A stretch of 25,376 nt of DNA, from contig JAHZJY010000288.1 of assembly GCA_022600695.1 (NCBI GenBank), forward strand, positions 1 to 25,376, read 5' to 3'. Positions 1 to 9,170 of the stretch are shown here, piece by piece (position 1 is the first letter of the stretch; every line of letters begins with the position of its first letter). The translations under genes were made by a program, and so were the position numbers. The notes beneath the pieces are model-generated. The model worked only from the letters and a program-made list of their open reading frames with translations. It did no database searches and was not told the origin of the DNA. This DNA comes from Actinomycetes bacterium (GTDB lineage Bacteria; Actinomycetota; Actinomycetes; Mycobacteriales; Mycobacteriaceae).

Positions 1-1365
<1,365 letters not shown>

Positions 1366-1366
1366 C

Positions 1367-2101
1367 TCAGCTGGCGAACGGGGCGGGTCCCGGTGCCGGA
1401 CTCGCGGTCGGGACGAAACCCGCGCCCGGCCGGTCCTTGGCAGCCAGATCGGCCTCAATCGCGTTGATCGACATGGTCACCGCCGGCGTGTGCAGCGGGA
1501 TGTATTTGATGATGCAGGTGGGCAGGCCATCGGTGAACGCGCCGTGGATCATGCCCACCAGCTTGTTGTCGACCGTCACCGGGGCACCGGAGTCACCCGG
1601 TTGGCCGCAAACCTGATTGACGATGGTGCCCGGTTCGTCACCGGGGCCCCACGTCACCCCGCACGAATAGCCGGTCGTGCGGCCCAACTTGCAGGCGACG
1701 TCCCCGAACATCGGGTCCGGGCCGATGCCGTTGATCTTGAACCCGTTCCAGTTCGACACCGGGTTCACCTTGGCCGGGTCGAACCGGATCACCGCGTAAT
1801 CCAGACCGTCGTTACCGGCGACCATGGTTCCGATGACCCCCTGGTCTTCGGCGCCCTCTGCCGCCACCTGGGCCCCGGGGCCGCCACAATGGGCAGAGGT
1901 GAAGCCGATCAGCGCCCCGGTCCTGTCATTTCCGATGGCGGTCAGCGTGCAGTAGGTCTCGCCATCGATGACGATGCCGGCCCCGCCACCGATCTGTACC
2001 GGGTCATCGGCGACCGCCACGGCCGGTGTCAGCAACAGGGCGGCGAGGGGTCCGACAAGCGCGGCCCCCGCCGACCGCCATACCCGGAGTCCGGTGATCA
2101 C
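1367..2101 (-). CDS. Secreted chymotrypsin-like serine protease (Rv3668c-like)
   Basis: A 244-residue exported S1-type protease. The first 31 or so residues are a signal peptide: RVWR, a hydrophobic stretch, then AVAVADD as a likely cleavage region. The catalytic triad is readable as His71 (TSAHC), Asp101 (GLDYAV) and Ser171 (GQPGDSGAP). Six cysteines could form disulfides, and the C-terminal tail is Ala/Pro-rich. I chose the GTG at 2099-2101 because GGAGG lies six bases upstream and the signal peptide follows at once; the open frame runs further, to 2314, but that extension would bury the signal peptide. It matches the M. tuberculosis Rv3668c position and length (232 aa, from memory). The substrate is unknown. 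Confidence 0.9.
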   Translation of the reverse strand: MITGLRVWRSAGAALVGPLAALLLTPAVAVADDPVQIGGGAGIVIDGETYCTLTAIGNDRTGALIGFTSAHCGGPGAQVAAEGAEDQGVIGTMVAGNDGLDYAVIRFDPAKVNPVSNWNGFKINGIGPDPMFGDVACKLGRTTGYSCGVTWGPGDEPGTIVNQVCGQPGDSGAPVTVDNKLVGMIHGAFTDGLPTCIIKYIPLHTPAVTMSINAIEADLAAKDRPGAGFVPTASPAPGPAPFAS

Positions 2102-2245
2102 TGAAAACCTCCATTGCAAATCCCACCTGACCCACGAGTCTAGCTTGACCCACCCGTAACTTGCGTAACAGATCCGAGCTGTGCCCGTCAGCGAGTCAGG
2201 CATGGCAACATGAATCGCGACCACGTCGAACGTTGGAGGACCACC

Positions 2246-2788
2246 TTGACTAATCGGGATCGCAAGAACGGGGTGCCCGGCACGGTGACCTCGATTCCGC
2301 TGGCAGACCCCCACGCAATGCCCGACGACCCGTCCATCGGTGAACTGGTCAAGGACGCGACCACCCAGGTCTCCACTTTGGTGCGGGCGGAGGTCGAACT
2401 GGCCAAGGCCGAGATCACCCGCGATGTGAAGAAGGGTCTCACCGGCAGCGTCTTCTTCATTCTGGCCCTGGTCGTGCTGCTCTATTCGACCTTCTTCATG
2501 TTCTTCTTCCTCGCGGAACTGCTGGACAGCTGGCTGTGGCGCTGGGCCGCCTTCCTGATCGTGTTCATTCTGATGCTCGTGGTGACGGCGGTATTCGCGC
2601 TCCTGGGCTATCTGAAGGTCCGCCGGATCCGGGGTCCGCAGCAGACCATCGAATCGGTCCGCGAGACCACCGCCGCGCTGAGCCCCGGAATCAACAAGGC
2701 GATGGGCGTGGCCGCGCCGGGGACGGCCAAGGCGGACGCCCCCGCGACCAAAGTCGATCCGGCGGCCACCGACCCGTCGGGTTGGTGA
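2246..2788 (+). CDS. Phage holin-3-like superfamily membrane protein (Rv3669-like)
   Basis: A 180-residue protein with a charged amphipathic N-terminal half (about 30-65, ELVKDATTQVSTLVRAEVELAKAEI) followed by two membrane helices, about 68-92 (FILALVVLLY...) and 98-122. The C-terminal tail is Ala/Pro-rich. This layout is typical of the actinobacterial 'phage holin family' proteins (PF07332-like), which are chromosomal membrane proteins and not evidence of a prophage. The start is inferred to be TTG at 2246, preceded by GGAGG with a six-base spacer. An in-frame ATG at 2210 has no such site and would add 12 residues. Its stop overlaps the ephE ATG by one base (TGATG), so the two are probably co-translated. 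Molecular function is unknown. Confidence 0.85.
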   Translation: MTNRDRKNGVPGTVTSIPLADPHAMPDDPSIGELVKDATTQVSTLVRAEVELAKAEITRDVKKGLTGSVFFILALVVLLYSTFFMFFFLAELLDSWLWRWAAFLIVFILMLVVTAVFALLGYLKVRRIRGPQQTIESVRETTAALSPGINKAMGVAAPGTAKADAPATKVDPAATDPSGW

Positions 2789-3741
2789 TGGCGCGGCCGG
2801 ATCCGTCGGTCACCCGCATCCCGGGACCGTGGCGTCACCACGACGTCCACGCCAACGGAATCCGGTTTCACTGTGTCGAGGCGCTGCCCGACGCCGGTCA
2901 CGGTACCCAGGGCACCCGGCCGACCGCCCGCCCGCTGGTGCTCCTCCTGCACGGCTTCGCGTCCTTCTGGTGGTCGTGGCGTCACCAGTTGCGCGGGTTG
3001 TCAGACGCGCGGGTGGTCGCCGTCGACCTGCGCGGTTACGGCGGCAGCGACAAACCGCCGCGCGGCTATGACGGCTGGACCCTGGCGGGAGACACCGCCG
3101 GGCTGATCCGCGCGCTGGGCCACACCGCAGCGATACTCGTCGGCCACGCCGACGGGGGCCTGGTGTGCTGGGCTACCGCGGTGCTGCACCCGCGCGTGGT
3201 CCGCGCCGTCGCACTGGTCAGTTCGCCGCACCCGGCAGCGTTGCGGACCTCGGTGCTGACCAGCCGTGACCAGGGCCGCGCGTTGTTGCCGACCATGCTG
3301 AACTACCAGCTTCCGCGATGGCCCGAACGGGTGCTGACCCGCAATGACGCCGAAGGGCTGGAACACCTGGTCCGGCGCCGGGCATCCAGCGAATGGCAAG
3401 CCTCCGAAGACTTCTCGGAAACCATCGCCCACCTCCGGCAGGCAATCCAGATCCCGTCGGCGGCGCACTCCGCGCTGGAATACCAGCGCTGGGCGGTGCG
3501 CAGCCAGTTTCGCAACGAAGGCCGACGTTTCCTCGGGTTGATGGACCGCCGGCTTGAGATTCCGCTGCTGCACCTGCGCGGCGAATCCGATCCCTACGTT
3601 CTGACCGACCCGGTCGAACGCAGCCTCCGCTACGCCCCACATGGCCATTTCCGCGACGTCGCAGAGGTGGGCCACTACGCACATGAGGAAGCACCGGCGA
3701 CGGTCAACGACCATCTCCAGCGTTTCCTGGCACCCGGGTAA
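2788..3741 (+). CDS. ephE: Alpha/beta hydrolase, EphE-like putative epoxide hydrolase
   Basis: A 317-residue alpha/beta hydrolase of the epoxide hydrolase group. Seen are the oxyanion motif HGFASFWWSW (55-64), the DLRGYGGSDKP strand-loop (80-90), the nucleophile-elbow region VGHADGG (118-124), a Trp/Tyr-rich cap, Asp268 (GESDPY) and the general-base His296 (VGHYAHEE). In active epoxide hydrolases the elbow reads GHDWGG with Asp as nucleophile. Here that position is Ala121 and the Asp is shifted to 122, so epoxide hydrolysis should not be assumed. Start ATG 2788 overlaps the preceding stop; GTG at 2785 is an alternative. Length fits M. tuberculosis EphE (327 aa, from memory). Confidence is high for the fold and orthology, low for the reaction. 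Confidence 0.9.
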   Translation: MARPDPSVTRIPGPWRHHDVHANGIRFHCVEALPDAGHGTQGTRPTARPLVLLLHGFASFWWSWRHQLRGLSDARVVAVDLRGYGGSDKPPRGYDGWTLAGDTAGLIRALGHTAAILVGHADGGLVCWATAVLHPRVVRAVALVSSPHPAALRTSVLTSRDQGRALLPTMLNYQLPRWPERVLTRNDAEGLEHLVRRRASSEWQASEDFSETIAHLRQAIQIPSAAHSALEYQRWAVRSQFRNEGRRFLGLMDRRLEIPLLHLRGESDPYVLTDPVERSLRYAPHGHFRDVAEVGHYAHEEAPATVNDHLQRFLAPG

Positions 3742-3774
3742 CGGACTCGGGGGCGACTGGGTCACCCGGACGGC

Positions 3775-4968
3775 TCAGCCTCCGATACACGCTCCGGTGG
3801 GCACCTCCGAGGTGTTACCGACCTTGGCCAGCTGTCGCGAGACCTCGTCGGTGGTCATCACGAAACCGGTGTCATTGTCGTCAACGGCCGCACCGAAAAC
3901 CACGCCGATCACCTGGCCGGCCCGGTTGATCATCGGCCCACCCGAATTACCCTGGCGGACCAGGCCCCTGATGGTGTAGACCTCCCGGTTGACGGTCGTT
4001 GTCTTGTAGATATCCGGCCCACTGAGTTCGATGATCTCGCGGACCCGCGCCGGGGTCGCGACGAAGTCGCCGCCGCCGGGGAAGCCGAGCACCACCGCAT
4101 CGGTCCCGGACTTGGCCGGCTCCTCGGCGAACTGCAGCGGCTGGATCGGCAGGTTCGGCACGTCAAGGATGGAGATGTCGGAGTTCGGATCGTAGGACAC
4201 CACTGTCGCGTCGTACTCGTTGCCGTCCTCGGCCTCAACGGTGACGCTGTCCGAACCCGCAACCACGTGCGCATTGGACATCACCCGATTCGGCGCGATG
4301 ACGAACCCGGTGCCTTCGAGAACCTTCTGACAGGCCGGGGCCACGCCGCGGATCTTGACCACACTCGGCCGCGACCTGGCCACCACCAGACTCTCCGCGA
4401 GCGAGGCGTCCGGAGCATCGACGGTCTGAATCGACGTGCCGCCGAGTGGCTCGAGCGCATCGGGGAGCCCGGACGTACTCAACAGCGCCGACATCCGGTC
4501 GGGCACCGTGCGCAACCAGTCCGGGGCATACTTGTCGACTTCGGTTATCACTTTCGAACCAGTTACCGCCGCGGCCAGATTCGTCTGGTTGGACGAGGTG
4601 AGCGGACTGCCCAGCAGCCACGCTGCGATCAGCACGACAATCAGTTGCAGCGCCACGCCGATGACCGAGTCGGCGAACCGAACCGGACCGCTGCGGATGG
4701 AGCCCCGAACCGCGCGACCCAGGACCACACCGGCCACCTCGCCGATCACCACCAGCGCCAGAATCAGGAACAGGGCGGTGAACAGCTTCCCGCGGGAGGA
4801 GTCGATATGACTGACGAGGTGCGGAGCGAGCATCACGCCGGCAATGGCACCGAGAATGACCCCGACGAACGACATCAACGATCCGAGCGCACCTGATCGC
4901 CATCCGGAGATCGCCGCAATGAGCGCGACGCCGATCACCGCGATATCCAGCCATTGCGAACTCGTCAC
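3775..4968 (-). CDS. marP: MarP, membrane-anchored acid-resistance serine protease
   Basis: A 397-residue periplasmic serine protease with an N-terminal CvpA-like membrane domain of four helices (about 8-25, 27-49, 62-84, 100-120) and a C-terminal chymotrypsin/HtrA-like domain. The triad is His234 (SNAHVV), Asp264 (PNSDISIL) and Ser342 (GNSGGP). Cys213 and Cys394 match the Cys214-Cys395 disulfide of M. tuberculosis MarP. In that species MarP maintains intrabacterial pH in acid and activates the peptidoglycan hydrolase RipA (established). Start is GTG; it overlaps the NUDIX stop as GTGA, indicating translational coupling at the end of the nth operon. The oxyanion loop has Asn (GNSGGP) where M. 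tuberculosis has Asp. Confidence 0.96.
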   Translation of the reverse strand: MTSSQWLDIAVIGVALIAAISGWRSGALGSLMSFVGVILGAIAGVMLAPHLVSHIDSSRGKLFTALFLILALVVIGEVAGVVLGRAVRGSIRSGPVRFADSVIGVALQLIVVLIAAWLLGSPLTSSNQTNLAAAVTGSKVITEVDKYAPDWLRTVPDRMSALLSTSGLPDALEPLGGTSIQTVDAPDASLAESLVVARSRPSVVKIRGVAPACQKVLEGTGFVIAPNRVMSNAHVVAGSDSVTVEAEDGNEYDATVVSYDPNSDISILDVPNLPIQPLQFAEEPAKSGTDAVVLGFPGGGDFVATPARVREIIELSGPDIYKTTTVNREVYTIRGLVRQGNSGGPMINRAGQVIGVVFGAAVDDNDTGFVMTTDEVSRQLAKVGNTSEVPTGACIGG

Positions 4969-5798
4969 AGCGGATCCTCCATATCGTCTGCGACGAGCGC
5001 CGTTGCCTCGTCACTACCGTCTGCGACGAGCGTCGTTGACTCGTCAGGGCCGGCGTTGACGAGTGACATCGCCTCGTCCAACGCTCGGATGTCCTCGGTG
5101 TCCCATTCCTGTGCCCACCCGCCCACGTCGAGCAACGCCGAGATTACGTGACCGGTGAAACCCCATACCAGCATCTCGTTGAGCAGGAAGGCCGGACCCG
5201 CGTAACGCCGATCCCCACCCGGGTGATGCACCATCAGGCGGTTCTCCGGATTGATGAACGCCCGCAACGGAACCCGGGCCACCACGGCCGTCTCAGACTG
5301 GTCGACAACCGTGACCGGCCCCGGATCGGGCGAGTAGGCCAGGACTGGGACGACATGGAAACCCGATGGCGGAATGAACATCCGTTCCAAGGTGGCCAGC
5401 GGATGCAGGCGATGGGGTTCGATACCGGTTTCCTCGCGAGCCTCGCGCAGTGCGGTCTGCACCGGCCCGGCATCACCCGGATCGGCCGCCCCACCGGGGA
5501 AAGCAGCCTGACCTGCGTGGTGACGAAGGGTGCCGGCCCGCACTGTGAGCAGCAAATCCGCGTTTGGTGGCACCCGGTCGGACGGTTGCTCATCATCCGG
5601 TCCGGAGAACAGCACCAGCACCGCGGCGTCCCGTCCGGATCGCGCCGCCCCAGCTTCGATGCGGGCATCGGTGAGGGCGGAGAGCACCTCCGGCGGGACC
5701 CGCCGACGGTAGGCCTGGGGTACTCGCTCGACGTTATCGACCAGCGGCGCCAGCCACGGCGGCCGGGCCCGCGGGCGGAGCGAATCCGCTGGGCTCAC
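4965..5798 (-). CDS. NUDIX hydrolase, CoA diphosphatase type (Rv3672c-like)
   Basis: A 277-residue NUDIX protein. The CoA-diphosphatase signature LRHHAGQAAFPGG (91-103) runs into the NUDIX box ending REAREETGI (118-126), whose glutamates bind the metal. Family members split CoA or acyl-CoA into 3',5'-ADP and a phosphopantetheine product; the real substrate here is not shown. Start is taken as GTG 5798 with GGGAG seven bases upstream. The frame extends to 5906 but would then overlap the upstream thioredoxin-like gene, and no ATG lies in frame there. The last ~33 residues are three degenerate 11-residue repeats (core TLVADGSDE). The stop overlaps the marP start. Confidence 0.92.
   Translation of the reverse strand: MSPADSLRPRARPPWLAPLVDNVERVPQAYRRRVPPEVLSALTDARIEAGAARSGRDAAVLVLFSGPDDEQPSDRVPPNADLLLTVRAGTLRHHAGQAAFPGGAADPGDAGPVQTALREAREETGIEPHRLHPLATLERMFIPPSGFHVVPVLAYSPDPGPVTVVDQSETAVVARVPLRAFINPENRLMVHHPGGDRRYAGPAFLLNEMLVWGFTGHVISALLDVGGWAQEWDTEDIRALDEAMSLVNAGPDESTTLVADGSDEATALVADDMEDPL
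4985..5046 (-). repeat. 33-base tandem repeats at the 3' end of the NUDIX gene
   Basis: A unit beginning CGTCTGCGACGAGCG at 4985 recurs at 5018 with few changes, and a degenerate third copy follows towards 5080. On the coding strand this gives three 11-residue repeats at the C-terminus. The period keeps frame. Confidence 0.75.
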
Positions 5799-5832
5799 CC
5801 GCGTGCTCCCGTCAGAGTCGTACCGTCCTGCG

Positions 5833-6471
5833 TCATGCCAGTGCGGATTCCACCGCAGCGGCGATCTCGTCGGCAGTCGTGAACTCCTGCGGCAGGATCT
5901 GGGCAACGCTACCGTCCGGGCGCAGAACCACGGTGGCGGGCATGACGTTGGGCACGTTCAGTGCCGCGGCGATAGTGCGCCGGCCGTCCTGCAGCGTCGG
6001 CAACCGGACATCGAGTTCGGCCATCCGCAGTAGCGCCGCGGTTTCGTTCTCGTCCTGGTGCACGGTGACAACCGTCACGGCGGTCCCGGCGCGGCGCTGA
6101 TACTGCTGCATCGCGGGCAATTCGTCAGTACATGGTGCGCACCAGTAGGCCCACAGGTTCAATACGACGGCGCGGCCGGCAAGGGCGCGCGCCACCTCTA
6201 CATCGGCACCGTCGGCCGCACACTCCACGACGACCCCGCGCAGCTTGACCGGCCCGGGCACCCGGCCGTCCGCGGGACACGGCGCCAAATCCGCCAGCCG
6301 CCGGGGCCCGGCCAGCGCCTCGGCAGTGTCGGCATCGCGATGGCTGCGCTGGGCCTGTTCAGCCGGCGTGGCCGGCGGCCCGGGGCCGTCGGAGAACTCG
6401 ACTACCAGGGCCACCGCGAGTGCGGTGAGCACCGCTAGCACCGCCCCGGTCCAGCGGGTGGACGTGCTCAT
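5833..6471 (-). CDS. Membrane-tethered thioredoxin-like protein, TlpA/ResA type (Rv3673c-like)
   Basis: A 212-residue extracytoplasmic thiol-disulfide protein. An N-terminal membrane anchor (about 8-26) is followed by a low-complexity linker and a thioredoxin fold with the active site WCAPC (Cys111, Cys114) and the cis-Pro region NVMPATVV. Two further cysteines (65 and 84) lie between anchor and fold. Related TlpA/ResA proteins reduce or exchange disulfides of exported proteins; the partner here is unknown. Start ATG 6471 is three bases after the nth stop, and 34 bases separate its stop from the NUDIX start. Sharing an operon with marP, whose activity depends on a disulfide, makes MarP a candidate partner (inference). 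Confidence 0.93.
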   Translation of the reverse strand: MSTSTRWTGAVLAVLTALAVALVVEFSDGPGPPATPAEQAQRSHRDADTAEALAGPRRLADLAPCPADGRVPGPVKLRGVVVECAADGADVEVARALAGRAVVLNLWAYWCAPCTDELPAMQQYQRRAGTAVTVVTVHQDENETAALLRMAELDVRLPTLQDGRRTIAAALNVPNVMPATVVLRPDGSVAQILPQEFTTADEIAAAVESALA

Positions 6472-6474
6472 CGA

Positions 6475-7251
6475 CTAGAGCCCGGCCAGCGCAAGCAGGT
6501 AGTCGGTCTCGGGCCCCCGGACCAGTTGGGCCGCAACCAGTGGTTCGGTCGGGCCGGTTCCGTAGGAGGGACAGTCCCTGGCCAGGACACAGACCCCGCA
6601 GGCAGGCTTGCGGGCATGGCACACCCGGCGCCCGTGGAAGATCACCCGATGGCTGAGCAACGTCCACTCGCGACGCTCGATGAGCTCACCGACAGCGCGC
6701 TCGACCTTGACCGGATCGGTCTCGGCCGTCCAGCGCCACCGCCTCACCAGCCGCCCGAAGTGGGTATCGACGGTGATGCCCGGCACCCCGAAGGCGTTGC
6801 CGAGGATGACGTTGGCGGTCTTGCGTCCGACCCCCGGCAGCGTCACCAGATCCGCCATCGTGCCCGGCACCGCACCGTCGAACCGCTCGACGAGCTGCTG
6901 TCCGAGCCGGATCAACGAATCAGCCTTATTGCGGAAGAAACCGGTCGGACGGATCATCGCCTCCAGTTCCGCCCGATCGGCCCGGGCATAGTCCAGGGCC
7001 GTCGGGTACTTCGCGAACACAGCCGGCGTCGTGAGGTTCACCCGCTTATCGGTGCTCTGAGCCGACAGGATGGTGGCGACCGCGAGTTCGAGCGGATTGG
7101 CGAAATCCAGTTCGCAGTAGACGTCCGGAAAAGCCACCGCCAATGCACGGTTCATCCTGCGCGCCCGGCGCACCAGACCGAGACGGGTCTCGCCGTCCCA
7201 TCTGGTTTCGTCACCCCGCCTGGAGGCCCGTCCCGACACACCCGCCGTCAC
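6475..7251 (-). CDS. nth: Endonuclease III, DNA glycosylase/AP lyase
   Basis: A 258-residue base-excision repair enzyme that removes oxidised pyrimidines. The helix-hairpin-helix [11 protein letters not shown] (138-148) contains the catalytic Lys144, and Asp162 lies in TVDTHFGR. The [4Fe-4S] ligands are Cys211, Cys218, Cys221 and Cys227 with the C-x6-C-x2-C-x5-C spacing of the family. Start is GTG 7251: a TACCCT box six bases upstream and no ribosome site suggest a leaderless message beginning at this codon. M. tuberculosis Nth (245 aa, from memory) starts slightly later, but no ATG exists there in this sequence. It heads the operon nth, thioredoxin-like, NUDIX, marP. Confidence 0.95.
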   Translation of the reverse strand: MTAGVSGRASRRGDETRWDGETRLGLVRRARRMNRALAVAFPDVYCELDFANPLELAVATILSAQSTDKRVNLTTPAVFAKYPTALDYARADRAELEAMIRPTGFFRNKADSLIRLGQQLVERFDGAVPGTMADLVTLPGVGRKTANVILGNAFGVPGITVDTHFGRLVRRWRWTAETDPVKVERAVGELIERREWTLLSHRVIFHGRRVCHARKPACGVCVLARDCPSYGTGPTEPLVAAQLVRGPETDYLLALAGL

Positions 7252-7257
7252 GGTGCA

Positions 7258-7263
7258 AGGGTA
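7258..7263 (-). promoter_or_regulatory. -10 box TACCCT of nth (leaderless)
   Basis: On the minus strand TACCCT fits TANNNT and is followed by six bases and then the GTG of nth. Transcription would start at the start codon itself. No convincing -35 element was seen. Confidence 0.5.
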
Positions 7264-7331
7264 GCGACCGCAGACGGAACGGTGGCATTTCGTGATCCCG
7301 ATGAGATGTGGTGCCGGTTTACTTCCCGGCT

Positions 7332-7625
7332 ATGTCCTCGTTCGTCGCGGTGTGTTTCCCCGGGCTGCTCATGCTCTGCACATTCGGTTTACAGCGCCTG
7401 GAAACCGTCCTGCACGGCGATCGGCTGAACGCGGTTCTGGCGGTCACCCGACTCGAACAGTCCGCTCGCGCCGCCCGGGAACAGGCGGCCCAGCGGACTC
7501 TCGATGAGTTCTCCGGCGTCCAGTCGAAAATCGGGCTGGATCCGGTTTTCCTGGTCGACGAACCGGGCCTGCCGACTCGCCCGAATCCGCTGTTTCAGCC
7601 ATCGGGATCGCCGAATCGTGTGTAG
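7332..7625 (+). CDS. Small membrane protein (Rv3675-like)
   Basis: A 97-residue protein with one hydrophobic N-terminal segment (about 3-20, VAVCFPGLLMLCTFGLQ), then a charged, probably helical middle (LEQSARAAREQAAQRTLDEF) and a polar tail. The N-terminus strongly resembles the start of M. tuberculosis Rv3675 (125 aa, from memory), while the tail does not; this fixes ATG 7332 over an in-frame GTG at 7308. No ribosome site is evident. It sits divergent from nth and 94 bases before crp. It could be a signal anchor or an uncleaved export signal. Function unknown. Confidence 0.72.
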   Translation: MSSFVAVCFPGLLMLCTFGLQRLETVLHGDRLNAVLAVTRLEQSARAAREQAAQRTLDEFSGVQSKIGLDPVFLVDEPGLPTRPNPLFQPSGSPNRV

Positions 7626-7672
7626 CGTTTCCCCCGTCACCGAGACCGCCTAAGCCAGAGGCCCGCTGTCGC

Positions 7673-7698
7673 GGTGATTCCTGTTCGGCAGAACCACC
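7673..7698 (+). promoter_or_regulatory. Inverted repeat in the crp leader
   Basis: GGTGATTC and GAACCACC pair at seven of eight positions around a ten-base spacer. An inner GTTC/GAAC pairing is an alternative. It ends 21 bases before the crp GTG. It could be an operator or an RNA stem upstream of the ribosome site. The spacing does not fit the TGTGA-n6-TCACA site of mycobacterial CRP. Confidence 0.35.
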
Positions 7699-7719
7699 GA
7701 AGATCTTGAGAGGGACAAC

Positions 7720-8394
7720 GTGGACGAGATCCTGGCGCGCGCCGGAATCTTCCAGGGAGTCGATCCCGCTGCTGTTTCCGCGCTCACCAGACAGCTGCAA
7801 CCGGTCGATTTTCCGCGCGGGCACACGGTGTTCTCCGAGGGCGAACCGGGCGACCGGCTCTACATCATCATCTCCGGCAAGGTGAAGATCGGCCGCCGCT
7901 CCCCCGACGGCCGGGAGAATCTCCTGACCATCATGGGGCCGTCCGATATGTTCGGCGAGCTGTCGATCTTCGACCCGGGCCCGCGGACATCAAGCGCCAC
8001 CACGATCACCGAGGTGCGGTCGGTCGCGATGGACCGCGACGCCCTGCGCGCCTGGATCGCCGACCGCCCCGAGATCGCCGAGCAGCTCCTTCGGGTCCTT
8101 GCCCGTCGGCTGCGCCGCACCAACAACAACCTGGCCGATCTGATCTTCACCGATGTCCCGGGCCGGGTCGCCAAACAGCTGCTGCAGCTGGCGCAGCGTT
8201 TCGGCACCCAGGAGGGCGGTTCGATGCGGGTCACCCACGACCTGACCCAGGAGGAGATCGCCCAGCTTGTCGGGGCCTCCCGGGAGACCGTCAACAAGGC
8301 GCTGGCCGACTTCGCCCATCGCGGCTGGATCCGGCTCGAAGGCAAGAGCGTGCTGATCTGCGACTCCGAACGGCTGGCCCGCCGGGCGCGCTAG
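7720..8394 (+). CDS. crp: cAMP receptor protein, CRP/FNR-family transcription regulator
   Basis: A 224-residue regulator, the same length as M. tuberculosis CRP (Rv3676). The N-terminal cyclic-nucleotide domain (about 1-115) holds the phosphate-binding cassette [15 protein letters not shown] with Glu80 and Arg89 contacting cAMP in the family. A long dimer helix (~116-142) and a winged helix-turn-helix follow; the recognition helix is in [21 protein letters not shown] (175-195). It controls respiration, resuscitation and carbon-use genes as a cAMP-modulated activator or repressor (established in M. tuberculosis). GTG 7720 is preceded by GAGAGGGA at suitable distance. Its stop overlaps the stop of the convergent MBL gene by three bases. 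Confidence 0.97.
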   Translation: MDEILARAGIFQGVDPAAVSALTRQLQPVDFPRGHTVFSEGEPGDRLYIIISGKVKIGRRSPDGRENLLTIMGPSDMFGELSIFDPGPRTSSATTITEVRSVAMDRDALRAWIADRPEIAEQLLRVLARRLRRTNNNLADLIFTDVPGRVAKQLLQLAQRFGTQEGGSMRVTHDLTQEEIAQLVGASRETVNKALADFAHRGWIRLEGKSVLICDSERLARRAR

Positions 8395-9167
8395 GCGTTG
8401 GCGCGCAGGTAGTGCAACTGGGCCCGCACCGAGCTCTCCGCGGCGTCCCACAGTTTCCTGTCGACATCGGAATAGACGCTCTCGACGATCTGCCGGGCGG
8501 TGGCGTCCCCGCCGAGCCCTCGCAACGCACGGCGCACCTGTTCCAACCGCTGCTCCCGGTGATCCAGATACATCTCGGTGACCGCGACGAGGTCATCCAG
8601 TTCGGGCCCGTGGCCGGGGAGGACGGTTCGGGCGCCCAGTGCCCGGAGCCGGCGGAGCGACTCCAGATAGTCGGCGAGGCTGCCATCCTCGTCGTCGATG
8701 ACCGTTGTGCCGCGGCCGAGGACGGTGTCAGCGGTCAGGACGGCGTCATCGAGCACGAAACAGACCGAATCCGCGGTGTGACCGGGGGTGGCGAGCACAG
8801 CGATTTTGAGCCCGGCGGCCTCGATCACCTCGCCGTCGCGCAGGTGACCACCGAGACCGCGCAGAAAACCGCTCCCCACCGAACGCACGACGGCACCGGT
8901 GGCGGCAACGAGCTTGTCGATCCCGTCGGTGTGGTCACCGTGGCGGTGGCTGACGAGCACCAGCGGAATCCGACCCAGTCCGGCGAGCCGCTCGAGATGG
9001 TCATCATCGTCCGGGCCGGGGTCGACGATGACCATCTCCGCACTGCCGGGCCGGCGAAGTATCCAGGTGTTGGTGCCGTCCAGGGTCATCGGGCCGGGGT
9101 TATCGCACAACAGCACCGAGGCGCAGTCGGTGACCGGCCGCAGCACGCCGTAGGCCGGATGGCCCAC
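8391..9167 (-). CDS. Metallo-beta-lactamase-fold hydrolase, LACTB2-like (Rv3677c-like)
   Basis: A 258-residue binuclear zinc hydrolase. The ligands are HRHGDH (His74, His76, Asp78, His79), His130 (TPGHT), Asp147 (TADTV) and His186 (PGHGPEL). The C-terminal part (about 205-258) resembles the winged-helix tail of LACTB2-type proteins, which include endoribonucleases, so a beta-lactamase role should not be assumed. Start is GTG, three bases after the RidA stop, and it ends the operon DUF4177 - RidA - MBL. Substrate unknown. Confidence 0.92.
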   Translation of the reverse strand: MGHPAYGVLRPVTDCASVLLCDNPGPMTLDGTNTWILRRPGSAEMVIVDPGPDDDDHLERLAGLGRIPLVLVSHRHGDHTDGIDKLVAATGAVVRSVGSGFLRGLGGHLRDGEVIEAAGLKIAVLATPGHTADSVCFVLDDAVLTADTVLGRGTTVIDDEDGSLADYLESLRRLRALGARTVLPGHGPELDDLVAVTEMYLDHREQRLEQVRRALRGLGGDATARQIVESVYSDVDRKLWDAAESSVRAQLHYLRANA

Positions 9168-9170
9168 CGG

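Noticed and set aside
2246..2788. Prophage remnant, suggested by the holin-like protein
   Set aside because: Neighbours are core genes in conserved order, and this holin-like family is a normal chromosomal component in actinobacteria.
7673..7698. CRP autoregulatory site upstream of crp
   Set aside because: The GTG and CAC half-sites are too far apart for TGTGA-n6-TCACA; kept only as an unassigned dyad.
8391..9167. Antibiotic-resistance beta-lactamase
   Set aside because: The sequence resembles LACTB2-type MBL-fold hydrolases, lacks a signal peptide and sits in a RidA operon.
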